A stretch of 64,000 nucleotides of DNA, from NCBI GenBank assembly GCA_963921825.1, contig OY997592.1, forward strand, positions 17,611,432-17,675,431, written 5' to 3'. The notes below the pieces were generated by a model. It was not told the origin of the DNA and ran no database searches. It saw only the letters and a list, made by a program, of their open reading frames with translations. This document shows, one piece after another, positions 36,412 to 49,066 of the stretch. The stretch's first letter is position 1, and each line of letters starts with the position of its first letter. The position numbers and the translations under genes were made by a program. Source of the stretch: Erodium maritimum (Eukaryota; Streptophyta; Magnoliopsida; Geraniales; Geraniaceae).

Positions 36412-36531
36412 ATATATTATTATATTTTTATAATTTGTATTTCAAATGATGTATATATTGTATTGGAAACAAGATTAACATGTATTTAATCACTTGAAAT
36501 CAATGAGAAAGGCAAGCAACTTATTCCAACA
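36406..36531 (+). repeat. 3' LTR of Copia element
   Basis: 126 bp, TGTTAGATATAT to TTATTCCAACA, preceded by the purine tract CTGAGGGGGTG. Confidence 0.9.
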
Positions 36532-37138
36532 AAAAAAATATCAAATAAAAATGATGAATTTGGTTTTTTAAAATTAAAAGAAAAATTGAAGCTCCAATAA
36601 CTTCACAAAAGGGGGTTTTGTAAACTTATAATAAAAAAACAATTAAAAATATTATCTCCCTTCTTATTAAAAGCCTCACTTTCAATTTTTTTAAGACTAC
36701 CAATTGTATAGAGGCGGTCTGTTAGGAAAGAGTGAAAGGCGGCGCCGAGAAGGCTGAAAGAGCTCATACCGTGCGCGAGGAGGGGCTGGTCGAGTAGCAA
36801 ACGCCGGTAACAGGGGACCAAGGAAGAGCCACGACAAACAGCGTCAGAGAACCGTAGAAAGGGCACAGCGGTGCAGGAGGATGAAACCAAGGTCGGCGTC
36901 GAGCCCAAACTCCTTCCCTTGTTTCCGATCACTTCCCGAGAGCCTCTGCTATCCAACTCGAGAAATGAGAGGAAGTAGAAGAAGAAAACAGACATTCTTA
37001 CGTATAAGAGAAACGAAAAAGATGTGATTTGTGAGTAATTAAGGGGAAAAAGAGTAATGAGTTTTTGTTTATTTGTATAATTGATATATCTCTTCCAAAA
37101 CATGGTAAAGTCATTTTTTCCCTCTTCTTCAGTTCATC
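36532..37138. other. Unassigned, between Copia and hAT elements
   Basis: AT-rich at first. A minus-strand frame (37103-36603, 166 codons) is the longest, with a hydrophobic N-terminal part and no domain I recognise. It is probably not a gene, though it is the only sizeable open frame here. Nothing else is seen. Confidence 0.35.
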
Positions 37139-37757
37139 CAGGGCCGACCCTATGATTGTTGGGGCCTAAAACGAAAATGTGATCAATAACTTTTTTTCTT
37201 CTGAAATAATATAATAGGAAAATAAGTAAATTTGCTCGTATAGAAATATTACACTAGATGATACTCTGATAAAAAAAATACTAGATGATATTGAGAAAAT
37301 GAGTTTAACCTCTATTTATAACACTAAAAAAATTAAAATGGATGATTGATATTAATTTCTAACAAGACACCCTCGATAATTAAGATTTACCATCTAGAAT
37401 TCTATTGAAAAATCCAAATATTTAAGGATTTACATTCATCCATAAATAAAATATATTCATGTCATGTTCGGATGTGATACATTTAAAATAATTATATATA
37501 CGTGCACTAAATTATCTAGAATATATATGACGTCGTGTATGATTAGCTATTTTCATTATCTTCAACAAATTTCCAGAATTAACAATAACTTCTAAATACT
37601 AAATATATGTTTTAACCATGATCAATCAAATATAACCAAAAATAAGAAAACCATCATAACTTAGATTAACGGCACAAGGTAGCAAGTAAGTGAGAATTTT
37701 CAAGAACTATAGGTATCAAGTATTAAAACAGACCACTTAATAGTATTAAAACAGACC

Positions 37758-37771
37758 ACTTAATCGACAAA
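37758..37771. repeat. LINE target-site duplication, left copy
   Basis: ACTTAATCGACAAA, 14 bp, identical to 51947-51960 after the LINE poly-A tail. Confidence 0.92.
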
Positions 37772-37788
37772 TAAGTATTGCAGACCAA

Positions 37789-39368
37789 ATGTCTCTCTCT
37801 CTGAGGGAAGTTCGAATCGATCGGGATTCTTCAGCCGGCGACTCTGGGACTTGGACACCGGCGGCCAGCACCATCTCAGGCCGGTCTGTCTCCACCCCCA
37901 CACACAGGTGTTCCTCATACCCTCCTGTTCCTAAAGTGGCGTCGATAATCTCCAGATTCGAATCTTCTGCTCGGGCCTCTCAGGCTTTGGTCGCCCTCAA
38001 TAGAAATCATGTACCTCGTTCTCCTTCGCGCTCCTCTGGCCTGCTACACCAGTTGGATCCTTGTAAGCCTTCATCAGCAACTTCCCCCCTCTAGCTAAGG
38101 AACCATGGCTTTATCGTCTTTTCGTTGAACACGGCACGATTACGGGCATTTATCTCAGCCAGAGGTCTGTTACTTCAGGCCGACCCTTCTGTTTTGTTCA
38201 CTCGGACTCGGTTGCTGATTGCTCTAAGATGGCTGCCGCTTCGAATGGCAAACGTTTTGCCATTCAATCTGCTGAAACCATGGCTCCAATTGTGGGTGTT
38301 GTGGTCCCGGATCTGAAATTAAAGGCCTTATCCCGTGCTATTGGGATCTCACATTCTTTCTCTTCACCTGAGGTTCTCCTTCAGACCTTGATCTCAGCTG
38401 GACATCACAACTTCGAATTGAAGAGTTTCGGAAACAGAGTTTTTATGCTCTCCCACACCAATTCGGTGGAGGTTGATTGGACCTCTCTAAACCCTTGGTT
38501 TGACATCGTTCGTGCCACTGGTGAACTCTTCACGCAGCCAGGTTTTGTCCACTGGGTTTCAGTTACTGGTATGCCGGTCCAGGGCTGGAGCTTGGAGAAC
38601 TTCACTCCGATTGGGAAGACTTTTGGGGATGTTTTACAAGTTTTAAGAAATGACTTTGAAGGTTTTTATGTTCTGGTGCATTCAATCTCCCGTCTCTCTG
38701 CAAAGTCGGTTTCTTTTAGCTTAAATGGCGAGAGTTTTGATCTTTGGGCTGAGGCAATTCAGACCTCCCTCGTTCCCCTGCCTGTGCGTCCCCGGAGAAT
38801 TGTTCCATCGGTTACTTCTTATGAATCGTCGGACTCGTTGCCGGAGAATCTTGTCGCAGACGCGCGTGGAGATAAGGTCGATTTGAATTCCAATTTGAAT
38901 TCCGAACCTGATATGGATCGATCTCCCCTATCCTCTAAAGACTTCCACGAGTTTGAGGACTCTTTTTTGGGCTCTAGAGATAATGTTGTTGTCCCTGAAT
39001 CTGATTTGGGCCTATCTGCGATCCCTCTCGCCTCACACCCCTCGGTTCCTGGTTTGCGTGGTGCGCACGGCACCCCTTTCTCTCGCAAGAGGTGCACAGC
39101 ATCTGCCCAGAAGTTCTTCCATGTTTTTGGCCCGTCCAAACCCTCAACTTCTGGATCAGCTTCTTGTTCTGGTAAGTGGAATTATGTTAAGAAACTGGGC
39201 TTCAAGGCGTTAGCAATTGGGGGAGAAGTTAAGGAACAGTTTGAGAACTTGGACGCCGAGGTCTCAGGGCATCTTCAGCTCGAAGACAACGATTGTTCAG
39301 AGCCTGCGCTGAACTCTGGTGGTGGCACTCCACTTCGGATTGCTTCCACACCCCATAACTCGGATTGA
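37789..39368 (+). pseudogene. LINE ORF1 (DUF4283-like nucleic-acid-binding protein)
   Basis: The frame opens with MSLSLREVRIDRD at 37789 and shifts once near the C6 run at about 38085. After the shift it reads PPLAKEPWLYRLFVEHG and on to MAAASNGKRF (38229) and the stop at 39366-39368. The middle, with WVSVTGMPVQGWSLENF and IGKTFGDVL, is typical of plant LINE ORF1 of the DUF4283 type, which binds element RNA. No CCHC knuckle was found in the visible part. The stop is followed 2 bases later by the ORF2 ATG, normal spacing for a bicistronic LINE. Confidence 0.8.
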
Positions 39369-39370
39369 GC

Positions 39371-41393
39371 ATGAAGCTCCTATCATGGAATGTGAGAGGA
39401 GCGGGCTCTCCTCACAAGAGGAGAGATATTAGAAGAGTACTTCTTCTTCTCCGGCCCGATTTTGTCATGCTTCAAGAAACAAAGGCGACTGATATTACGG
39501 CTGGCTTTCTTCGTGACTGTGGATTGTTCTTAGGTTGGGAATTTGTCTTTATTCCATCCGATGGTGCTTCAGGGGGGTCTTATCAGCTTGGAAATCTTCT
39601 GTTTTCCGCCTCACCCTCTCCAATCCGGTTGGTACTGCTTTAGTTTGGTCTGGCACCTATCTCCCCACGGGTTCTGCAATAACTCTTCTCAATGTCTATG
39701 GTCCATCGACTCCGTCAAGTCGCCAATCTCTTTGGGAGAAATTGATTGCTGATAGAGCTTCCCTTGGTGATGACTTAATAGCAGGGGGCGATTTTAATTC
39801 CGTCTTACGCCCCGAGGAGCGTCGCAACTCTGTTTCTTTGGCTAGTGATTGTGCCATTTTTGCTGATTTTCTGCAGCGTATGGAGCGTGTCGACATTAAT
39901 CTCTCCGGCTCGAAGTTCACATGGTATGGTGGTGGATCAAAGGCTTCACGCCTCGACCGGTTTGTTTTATCCCCTCCCGTTCTCATCCTTTTTGGAGCTC
40001 TGTCACAACAGAGTCATCCTCTCTCTTTGTCTGACCACCGGCCGGTCACCCTGTCTTCCTCCGACGTCAATTGGGGTCCTAAGCCTAGGCGATTCCTAAA
40101 TGTTTGGACGGAACATAAATTCTTCTTGACAGACGTTCGGGCTTTCTGGAACTCTTATACCTGCCAAGGATTTGCGAGTTATGTTCTTTGGTTCAAGCTA
40201 AAGTGTCTGCGTAACGACTTGCAGAGATGGAGCCGAGAGGTGTTCGGACGGGTGGACCTCGAGGTCGAAGATCTAGCAGCTGAGATCGATTCTTTTGATG
40301 AGGTTTTGGACGACCGGGAATTATCAGGGGAGGAATGTGTATCACGGTCGTTGGTTCGTGTTGCCTTGATCCGCAAGCAAAAGGTGTTGGCTCGAATTTG
40401 GAGTCAAAAGGCTCGTTTACGCTGGCATAAATTTGGGGATGTTTGCTCCCGTTTCTATCATAAGATTGCCAATCTCCGAGCTTCAAGGAACAAAATTCAC
40501 CAGCTCCGTTCGAGTTCTGCTATGCTATCTGAGCCTATAGATATCCAAAACCATGCTGCAGCTCAGTTTAGCACTCGGTTCTCGAAACTGGCAGGAATTC
40601 GTGTCCCACTCCCACAGCTCCCTTTCGCCAGGCTCTCCGGTTTTCAGGCATCTTTTTTGGAGGAGCCTTTCTCATCTGAGAAGATTTTCGCAGCTATTTG
40701 TGACTGTGGTCCTGAAAAGGCACCTGGCCCTGATGGTTTTTCTATGCACTTTTACAAGGTCTGCTGGGATATAATCAAGGTTGACCTGCTTCGATTTTTC
40801 TCTGCATTCTTTGTTTCAGGTACCATAGGAAAAGGGTTGAATTCTACTTTCCTCACCTTGATCCCCAAGATTCGAAATGCTGACAGAATACAGGACTTCA
40901 GGCCTATAAGTCTTATCTCAGGCCCTTACAAGATACTAGCAAAAGTTCTTTCTAATCGCCTCCGCCAAGTTCTGAATGATGTAATCAGCGATCCTCAATC
41001 AGGTTTTGTTGCAGGCAGGCAGCTAGTTGATGGGGTCCTGATTGCTTCAGCGAGTATTGATCTTGTCCGTCACACTGGTGAGGAAACAGTTGTCCTAAAA
41101 CTTGATTTTGAGAAGGCTTTCGATAAGGTCAATTGGGACTACATTGAGGAGGTGATGGTGGCTATGAACTTTGGCCCGACCTGGTGTTCTTGGATGGCTT
41201 CTTGTTTTCGAGCTTCTTTAGCAGTTCTAGTGAACGGATCGCCAAGCCGTGATTTCCCTATACTTAATGGAATCCGGCAAGGTTGTCCCCTCTCCCCGTT
41301 TATTTTCCTGATTGCTGCTGAGGGACTACATCAGGTTCTTGAGGAGGGTATCCGGTTGGGAGAATTCTCTGGAGTTCGGGTCGGCTCCACAGG
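39371..41393 (+). pseudogene. LINE ORF2, first part: endonuclease and RT fingers
   Basis: Start MKLLSWNVRGAG at 39371. The APE-type endonuclease motifs are NVRG, QETK, NVYGPS, GGDFN and SLSDHRP; it nicks the target DNA. A frameshift lies at the G6 run near 39571-39576. RT follows with PGPDGFSMHFYK, LIPKI, DFRPISL, the SGFVAGRQ motif, LKLDFEKAFDKVNW (first catalytic D) and NGIRQGCPLSPFIF. The frame is cut after GVRVGSTG at 41393 by the Gypsy and resumes at 50220. It acts with ORF1 protein in target-primed reverse transcription. Confidence 0.92.
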
Positions 41394-42482
41394 TGTCACG
41401 CCCCAAATCCAGTTTTGACCGGACTTGAGACGTGAATAGAATTTGTAAAGAAAACGATAAATAGCAATTATAAACCTTTTAAATAGACAAGTAAATCTCC
41501 TCAAATCAGCAAATAAAAGTTCAGAAACTCCAGTGAGTCACAGCTCAACAAGTAAAGTAATAAGCAAACGTTTAGTGCGACGGTTAACATAAGTCTAAAC
41601 TAAAACCCAAGATCACGGAAGCTCCCAAGCCTCTGCTCTCTAGACATCAGATACTTCTGTAAAACAGTAAGAGAAACAAAGGGGTGAGCTTACGCCCAGT
41701 AGGAAAAACCTTAACAATTCACCCTCGGATCAACATTATACTAAGTAAACGGATGACTTAAATAATAGTCAACACGACCACAATGAAATAAAGCGTAACA
41801 ATATAGAATAAGATAAGTACGCTGAGACAATAGACAAATGAAATAGAATAAGATAAATACGATGAAAGAAAGTATAACTAAGATGGAATACGATAGACTC
41901 GTACTCTCGAAAATAACATTAACTTGAAAGGTTCCATAACAGAATTAACATAAGGTATCATAACGACAAAATGGGAGTAATTGTTATTACGCCAACCACC
42001 TGCTTTCTCAAGCCTCCGATCCATGAATAGAATTTAGTGTCACCTCTGTCCCCATACTCCGATCCACTAAAGTATTCATATCATATCGGATTTTCCCTCG
42101 GTCCGGAGGGAGACATATATATATATATCGGAGTACCGGACACCATCCCATAGGGATGCTCGTCTTCGGTATTCTTGAACGTGTCTCCAGAGGACCATAA
42201 TCATAGGGAACCAAGGTAGTGCTCCCGTAGGACGCATACCATTGGGTGAAACCTCAGAACCCAACTCTCATGAAGTAATCTCATCAATATCCCGTAGGAT
42301 CAGCCGAGCCATAGGCTCCTCACATCACTCAATATCCCCGTAGGATCTGCCGAGCCATAGGCTCCTCACGTCACTCAATATCCCGTAGGATCTGTCGTAG
42401 GATCTGCCGAGCCATGGGCTCCTCACGTCACTCAATAACCACTGCCTCTGTCAAACTCCAACCACCACAACGGCACCGGATT

Positions 42483-42518
<36 letters not shown>

Positions 42519-44366
42519 TAGTTCCAAACCAAGTAACAAACAGACGAACCAATAAACAAACATAGATTTCAAGAATAAGAATAAAGGAACAAGTATTTCA
42601 TTCATCCATCAAGTAACACACGTCGGAACACCCTTTCATCACAACCAATACTGTTTCATACTTACCGTGCACTTACCTGTCACCAACCATCGGTACATCG
42701 ATCACCTGATTGTACCCCTTTGGCACAATCAGTCATACTCGATCATCCGTTCAACCGATAATTATAGCAACATAAACACTCAATCAATTAAATAAGTACT
42801 CAACCATACAACAGCATGTGAACGAATAAATAGACACTCAATAAGAGACGCTAATCTAGTTTCATTAGACCCTTAAGATAACCCGACACTATCAATCAAG
42901 CATGTGAACCTAGCACACAACTAATCCGAGAGCTCTTCACAGCCTCTCTACCAGTAAATCAAGTTCCCAAGTATTGAAAGCACACTTCACTAATTGTCAT
43001 CGTCCTAAGCATGCATACTAGACTCATCCAATTATTAGTAATTGAAATACGATTATTCTAGTTATTCGCATCCTATAGGCAATTCTAGGACCTTTCCGAT
43101 TTTATTATCCTAATCATGCATTCTAAGCGGTAATTAAGTAATTAAGGCTTTCCCTACCTTGCGGTCTTCCTACGAACAAATACTCCTATCAACAGTTGTC
43201 CGGCTCGCCTCGTCACCTCGGCGAAGTCCCAGCTACAAATCTGGGTTTACACACAAACGATCCAAAATCAGATCGGGTCCAGATTACCCAGTTCTTTAAA
43301 TTAAAAGTTCTTCATTTCCTTTAATTACACCGATTAATCCGATAAAAGTCCGACTTAGTCTCAAGTGTCGTTTAAATCAGTATTAAAATTAATTAAACGA
43401 GTTTGTCCAAACGGTCCGTATCCGATCCAGTCCCGGAGTCAGGCCCGAGTCCGGACCCGAAGTCCAGAGTCAGTCCGGGCCATGGCCAAGACCAGATTCG
43501 AGCCTAAGGCCCAATCCAGTTCAGGCCGAGGCCCAACTGACTCCGGGCCCGAGCCCAAGGACTCGACCTTGACCGGTCTGAGCTGGGAACGACGCTGGCC
43601 GGGCTAGGGTTCCGACGAATCCGGCGGCGGCGACGACTACCAGACGGCGGTTTTGGTGTCGGGAGTTCAGGAAGACGATGGGAAGGGTGGCTGCGCGTGT
43701 TTCGAGCCCTCAGTGGCCGGATCTGACGACTGAGAGCTCGTCGGCGCGCGAGTTCCAGATCTGGAACTCGAACGCTCCGGCGACGGCCTCCGGCGTCATC
43801 CGACCTCCCTCGAGCTCAAAAATCGCAGATGCCGGCGTAGAAGGGACGGGGAGAGAGATTCTAGCTAAGGTGTAGCTCACCTTTGACGGATCTCCTCGGA
43901 TTAGGTTCGGCGGAGCTGGGTTTCGACGTCGGGTTCGCGAATCGAAGACGGAGAGAGGAAGTGGAGGGTATCTGGTGTTTGGGTTAGGGGTAGACGAAGA
44001 AGAAGAAGGCGTGGAGGAAGCATAGAACGGCGGGGGAAGGAGCTCGGCGAGGCCGACGGAGACGGGGAGAAGAACGGCGACGACCTTCGTATGGTACGCG
44101 AAGCTGAGAGAGCGAAGGGAGAGGGTGGGTGAACAGTGCCGCGTCTAGGGTTTCTGTCTCCTTCTATAGACGAACCGAGTGACTGCGTGGGCTGGGCTTG
44201 TGAAAAAGGGCCGCGCGGTGTCACAATTGGGCCTGAGCTGGCCCATCCCGAGCTCGGCCCAAAACTTCTGATCCTCTCCTTTAAAAAAAACACATTTGAT
44301 GCAAAAACAACCCCCCAAGTAATGGTTCGCACTTTAATACCCTTTTAAACCAAACTGGGTTTTACA
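41394..44366 (-). repeat. 3' LTR of Del/Tekay-like element (LTR-g)
   Basis: 2973 bp, TGTCACGCCCCAAATC on the left, AACTGGGTTTTACA on the right. Most like LTR-d. It contains a tandem array at about 42280-42440 (units with CCGTAGGATCTGCCGAGCCA) and a 31-base C run at 42484-42514. Confidence 0.9.
42484..42514 (+). repeat. Homopolymer, 31 C
   Basis: Uninterrupted C31 (G31 on the minus strand) within LTR-g. The corresponding part of LTR-d lacks it. Such a tract could fold as G-quadruplex or i-motif, and its length in the assembly is uncertain. Confidence 0.95.
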
Positions 44367-44382
44367 GTCTACCCCCCTTAAA
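44367..44382 (-). other. Polypurine tract of Del/Tekay-like element
   Basis: On the minus strand this reads TTAAGGGGGGTAGAC, next to the 3' LTR start TGTAAAACCC. It is the primer for plus-strand DNA synthesis, and it fixes the element's direction. Confidence 0.85.
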
Positions 44383-44417
44383 GAAATTTCGTCCTCGAAA
44401 TTTAAAGCAGACATACC

Positions 44418-47400
44418 TCAAGTGTCAAACAGGTGGGGATACTTCTCCCGGATCTCGTCCTCACGCTCCCAGGTCGACTCAGCCCCCTGGTGCCTCCACT
44501 GTACTCGTACCAAAGGGATAGTCGTCTTCCGCAAGACCTTCTCTCCTGTATCCACAATCCTGACGGGCTGCTCCTCATACGAGACATCATCTGCCACCTC
44601 GATGTCCGCCCACTCGATCACATGTGATGGATCTGCCGTGTACTTCCGCAGTTGGGATACATGGAAAACGTTATGCACGTTCCCAAGCTGCGGTGGCAAG
44701 GATAGTCGATAAGCTACAGCTCCAATCCTCTCTAAGACCTCAAATGGTCCAATGAAGCGCGGGGATAGCTTTCCTCCTCCGCGGTTGAATCGTAGTAGGC
44801 CCTTCTTCGTGCTCACCCTCAGAAATACGTGGTCTCCGACCAGGAACTCAAGTGGTCTACATCGTCGGTCTGCATAACTCTTCTGGCGACTCTGTGCGGT
44901 CTTCAGCCGATCTCTGATCAAGGTGACCTTCTCTGTCGTCTCTCGGACCATGTCCGGTCCCAGTAAGTTCCGATCCCCTACCTCAGCCCAACACACCGGC
45001 GACCTACACGGTATGCCGTACAAAGCCTCAAATGGTGCCATACCAATGCTGGACTGATAACTGTTGTTGTAAGCGAACTCTGCCAAGGGTAGATGATCCT
45101 CCCATGATCCCTGAAAGTCAAGCACACAAGCTCGAAGCATGTCTTCCAAAATCTGAATGGTGCGCTCTGACTGTCCATCTGTCTCAGGATGGTAAGCTGT
45201 ACTCAACAGTACTTCAGTCCCCAAAGCCTTCTGTAGGCTCTTCCAGAATCTGGATGTGAAACGAGGGTCTCTATCAGATACTACTGACACCGGTACTCCA
45301 TGTAGACGAATAATTTCCCTGACGTACAACCGTCCCAACATGTCCACAGTATCCGTCATCCTCATAGCTAGAAAATGTGCCGACTTGGTCAGTCGATCAA
45401 CCACAACCCAAACGGCATCATGTCCCTTGGACGACCTCGGTAATCCACTCACAAAATCCATAGTCACATGTTCCCATTTCCACTCGGAAATTGGTAAAGG
45501 CTGTAGCAAACCAGCAGGACGCAGATGCTCCGCCTTCACCTGCTGACAGGTAAGACACCTCGAAACAAAGAGTGCAACTGCCTTGCGCATCCCCCTCCAC
45601 CAGAACTGCCGTCGGATGTCTCTATACATCTTGGTGCCACCGGGATGCACTGCAAGTCGTGAGTGGTGACACTCTCTCAACACTGTGTCCTTACAATCTC
45701 GGGGTACAAACAACCGTCCCCTAAACCGAAGTCCCTGATCTGCACTCAACTCCCAATCATCGATCTTCTCTCCAGCTACCAGTCTCCCACGAATCCCCAT
45801 CGCCTCAGCATCCTCGGTTTGTGCCTCTAGCACCCGAGTAAGCAAAGTGGGTTGAGCCACCAATGCACATAAGGCCATACCATCTGTGACCTCCTCAAGG
45901 TCAAGTCGAAAAGAGCTCAGCTCCTCCAGCATGTTCCACTCTCGGACTGCCATGCTGGCCACACAATGAGTCGACTTCCTGCTCAGGGCATCTGCGACGA
46001 CATTCGCCTTGCCCGGATGGTAGAGCAGCTCGAAGTCGTACTCCTCAAGTAATTCCATCCATCGCCTCTGGCGCATGTTCAGGTCGCGCTGAGAGAAAAT
46101 GTACTTGAGGCTCTTGTGGTCTGAGAACACTCTAAACTGCTCACCATACAGATAGTGTCTCAAACTCTTCAATGCAAAAACTACTGCTGCTAGCTCGAGA
46201 TCATGGGTCGGGTAGTTGCGCTCGTGCACCTTCAACTGCCTGGAGCCGTAGGCAACTACCTTCCCTGACTGCATCAGAACACACCCAAGTCCCTCGCCTG
46301 AAGCGTCACAATAAACGTCATAGCCCACTCCTCGCTTCGGAACAATCAACACTGGAGCAGTGGTCAGACGAGCCTTTAGCTCTGAGAACGAATGCTCACA
46401 CTCACTAGTCCAAAGGAACTCTGCTCCTTTCCGAGTCAAAGCTGTCATAGGTGCAGCCAAACGTGAGAAGTTCTGAACAAAACGTCGATAATAACCGGCC
46501 AACCCAGAAAACTACGGATCTCAAACACGTTCTTGGGCCTCGCCCACTTCGAAACTGCGTCGACCTTTGCTGGGTCAACTAAGATGCCATCACGGGACAC
46601 TACGTGTCCGAGGAATTTCACCTCTGCAAGCCAGAATTCGCACTTCTCCAGGTTCCCATACAGCTGGTGAGTGCGTAACAAGGTCAACACTATCCTGAAG
46701 TGTTCCTCGTGTGCCTCTTCGCTAGGCGAGTAGATCAAAATGTCATCAACGAAGACTACGACAAACTGATCCAGGTAAGGTCTGAATATGCCATTCATCA
46801 AGTCCATGAAGGCTGCTGGCGCGTTCGTCAGTCCGAACGGCATCACTAGAAACTCAAAATGTCCGTAGCGCGTCCGGAACGCGGTCTTCTCCACATCTTC
46901 CTTCCGGACCCTCAACTGATAGTAGCCTGATCTTAGATCAATCTTGGAGAAACATGTCACTCCTCTCAATTGATCGAACAGGTCGTCGATCCTCGGCATC
47001 GGGTAGCGGTTCTTCACCGTCACCCGGTTTAGCTTCCGATAGTCGATGCACATCCTCAAGGTGCCACCCTTCTTCTTCACGAAGAGGGCGGGTGCTCCCC
47101 ACGGTGAGACACTAGGGCGGATGAAACCCTTCTCCTGTAACTCTTCGAGTTGGCGCTTCAACTCGACCAACTCGGCTGGCGCGAACCGATAAGGTGTCAT
47201 CGAGATCGGTGCGGTGCCGGGGATCAAGTCGATCCGGAACTCCAACTCGCGTGCCGGCGGTAAACCTGAAAGTTCCTCCGGGAACACGTCCGGAAACTCA
47301 CATACTACTCTCGGTAGATCTCTGCCACGTCGTACAACCTCAGACTCCACTCCCGTAGACAGAGCGGATAGAAGGACTCCGCTCCTGCTACCCAAAACAC

Positions 47401-47857
47401 AAGTAATAACTCTGCCGCCTGACCTCACCGTCACCTGACGTCGAAAGCAATCGATCGTCGCCCGATATCTCGCAAGCCAATCCATACCTAAGATCACGTC
47501 GAAAGCAGTCATCTCCAGAACGAGTAAGTCACCGACGAAGGGGCAATCTGCCACTCGAACCTCACAGTCTCGACGGAAAGTGTCCAACACTACTTCCCCC
47601 GTAGCTGGGGTCTCAAGACACAAAGGGCTACTAAGGGACTCCACCCTCAAACCCAAAGAACGAGCAAAAGAAGCAGAAATAAACGAATGGGATGCACCAG
47701 TATCGAACAGAAAAGACGCCCACGAATGGAAAAGTAAACACGTACCCTGCGTAGTCTCATGGCCGGCGTACCGTCCCTCAGCTCTAGCATCTGCCACTGC
47801 ATACACTCGCCCCTCTTGTGCCGGTGGTCCTCCTCTCGGTGGTGGTGGTAACGCCAC
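44418..47857 (-). pseudogene. Chromovirus pol: protease, RT, RNase H, integrase, chromodomain
   Basis: Order on the minus strand: aspartic protease with [11 protein letters not shown] (about 47690), RT with [32 protein letters not shown] and FVDDILIYS (about 46740), RNase H with YCDASGEGLGCVL (about 46310), integrase zinc finger with H-H-C-C ending CLTCQQVKAEH (about 45540), core with DFVSGLPRS, VSDRDPRF and AYHPETDGQSERT, then a chromodomain ending HQGAESTWEREDEIR (about 44440). Chromodomains steer integration towards chromatin marks. The region spans more than one frame. Confidence 0.92.
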
Positions 47858-47889
47858 CTGCTGCTGAGGCCTAGCCTGGTGTCTCGGGG

Positions 47890-49066
47890 CTGCCGCTCAC
47901 GCCGCCTGACGCGGAGCTCTCTGCTGCAGTGCCGGTCGTGGTCGGCCGGGAGGTGCCGGACGAGGCTGTGTCGGATGGGGCCTCGGTGGATGTGCAGCTC
48001 CAACCCGCTCGGGACAAGTGAAAGCAATGTGCCCCTGACGGCCGCAATGGTAACAAGTCCGGTCCTCAACGCGCTGTCTCTCACCAAACTCCCGTGGACG
48101 ATCCATCTGTCGCTCTGCTGATCCTCTGCCCCTTGGGCAGTCTCGGGCCAAATGTCCCTGCTGTCTGCATGTAAGACAGACCTGTGTCAACGGAGCAGGT
48201 CCAACTGACTCCACTGCTGCTCCTCTACGCATACCACTCTGCTGAAACTGTGGCTGGAAGTACCCATAAGTCCTCTGTAGTCTAGTATCACGCCTCTCTG
48301 CTGGCCTGAGGAAACCACTCGGCCTCGGCCTGACGTCTCGCTCACTGGCAGTCTCCTCAGTCTGTACCATCTCGGGCGCGTAGAGGGAAAAGGTTAAGAA
48401 CCTCGCCGCATACTCAGCCACTGTCATCCCCCTCTGCCGCAGATCCATGAACTGTTGGCGTCGATCATCCCGAACTGACCGCGGAAAGTACTGCTCCAAG
48501 AACAGTCGACTGAAAAGCTCAAAATCCTCACCAACTCTGGTCTGCACAGACTGCCACCAGTAAAAAGCCTCACCCTCAAGCTGGAAAGTGGAGAAGGAGA
48601 CTCTCCGACGTCCCTCAAAAATGCCGAACGTATCAAGGTTGCGAGTGATCCGCTCCAACCATAAAACTGCTGCCTCGGAGTCAGCACCCCCAGAGAAAGT
48701 CGGTGTACCCAAACGACGGAAATCACGAAGCGCCAGAGCTGTGTAGCTATCCATCTGTCTTGGCCTCTCGACGGCGACCGTCTCAGTAGCAGGCACGGGC
48801 TCTGTCGCCGGTGCTGTGGCCTCCTACTGAGCACTGAGTGCTGCTAGCACTGCGCGTACCACCTCATCAATAGGGGTAGCCCGAGTCGGCTCTGCGACTG
48901 GAGTATCTCTCACTGGTGACCCTGATGGCCCCTCCTCAAAGCTCTGGTGCTCTGTGGAAGTAGCACCTTGGGCGCTAGCTGGCCCTGCCAATCCAACAGC
49001 TGGCGACTGGTTCTGTCCCAAAGCTGGGCGACTCATGGTACCCCTCGGGACGTAAACGGGAGGCAT
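47890..49066 (-). pseudogene. Chromovirus gag
   Basis: Likely start MPPVYVPRGTMSRP at 49066. Capsid-like part with FRRLGTPTFSGG, FYWWQSVQTRVG and FLEQYFPRSVRDDRR, then two CCHC knuckles, CLTCRQQGHLARDCP and CYHCGRQGHIAFTCP, followed by a proline/arginine-rich tail. The gag remnant at 10.5-11.9 kb is a close relative. It is not open throughout. Confidence 0.88.

Larger units (their letters stand above)
31568..36531 (+). mobile_element. Ty1/Copia element with 126-bp LTRs
   Basis: Both LTRs are 126 bp (31568-31693 and 36406-36531), TGTTAGATAT to ATTCCAACA, with 8 differences (about 6%), which suggests a few million years. The flanks are AAAAA on each side, a fitting but weak 5-bp duplication because the site is A-rich. 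Parts seen in Copia order: gag (about 31801-32657), protease with WYMDTGASSHMTS and GAG-pre-integrase plus integrase (33105-34379), reverse transcriptase (about 34970-35700), RNase H with TDADWAGCPDTRRSTSGY (about 35900-36400), polypurine tract ending TGAGGGGGTG next to the 3' LTR. Short LTRs would suit the Ale/Retrofit lineage (inference). It is broken, with several interruptions. Confidence 0.93.

Noticed and set aside
36603-37103. 166-codon minus-strand frame as a host gene
   Set aside because: No domain, no relative in the window, biased hydrophobic start; listed only as unassigned sequence.
45032-48121. Plus-strand frames opposite the chromovirus pol and gag
   Set aside because: Shadows of minus-strand gag-pol; no independent motif.
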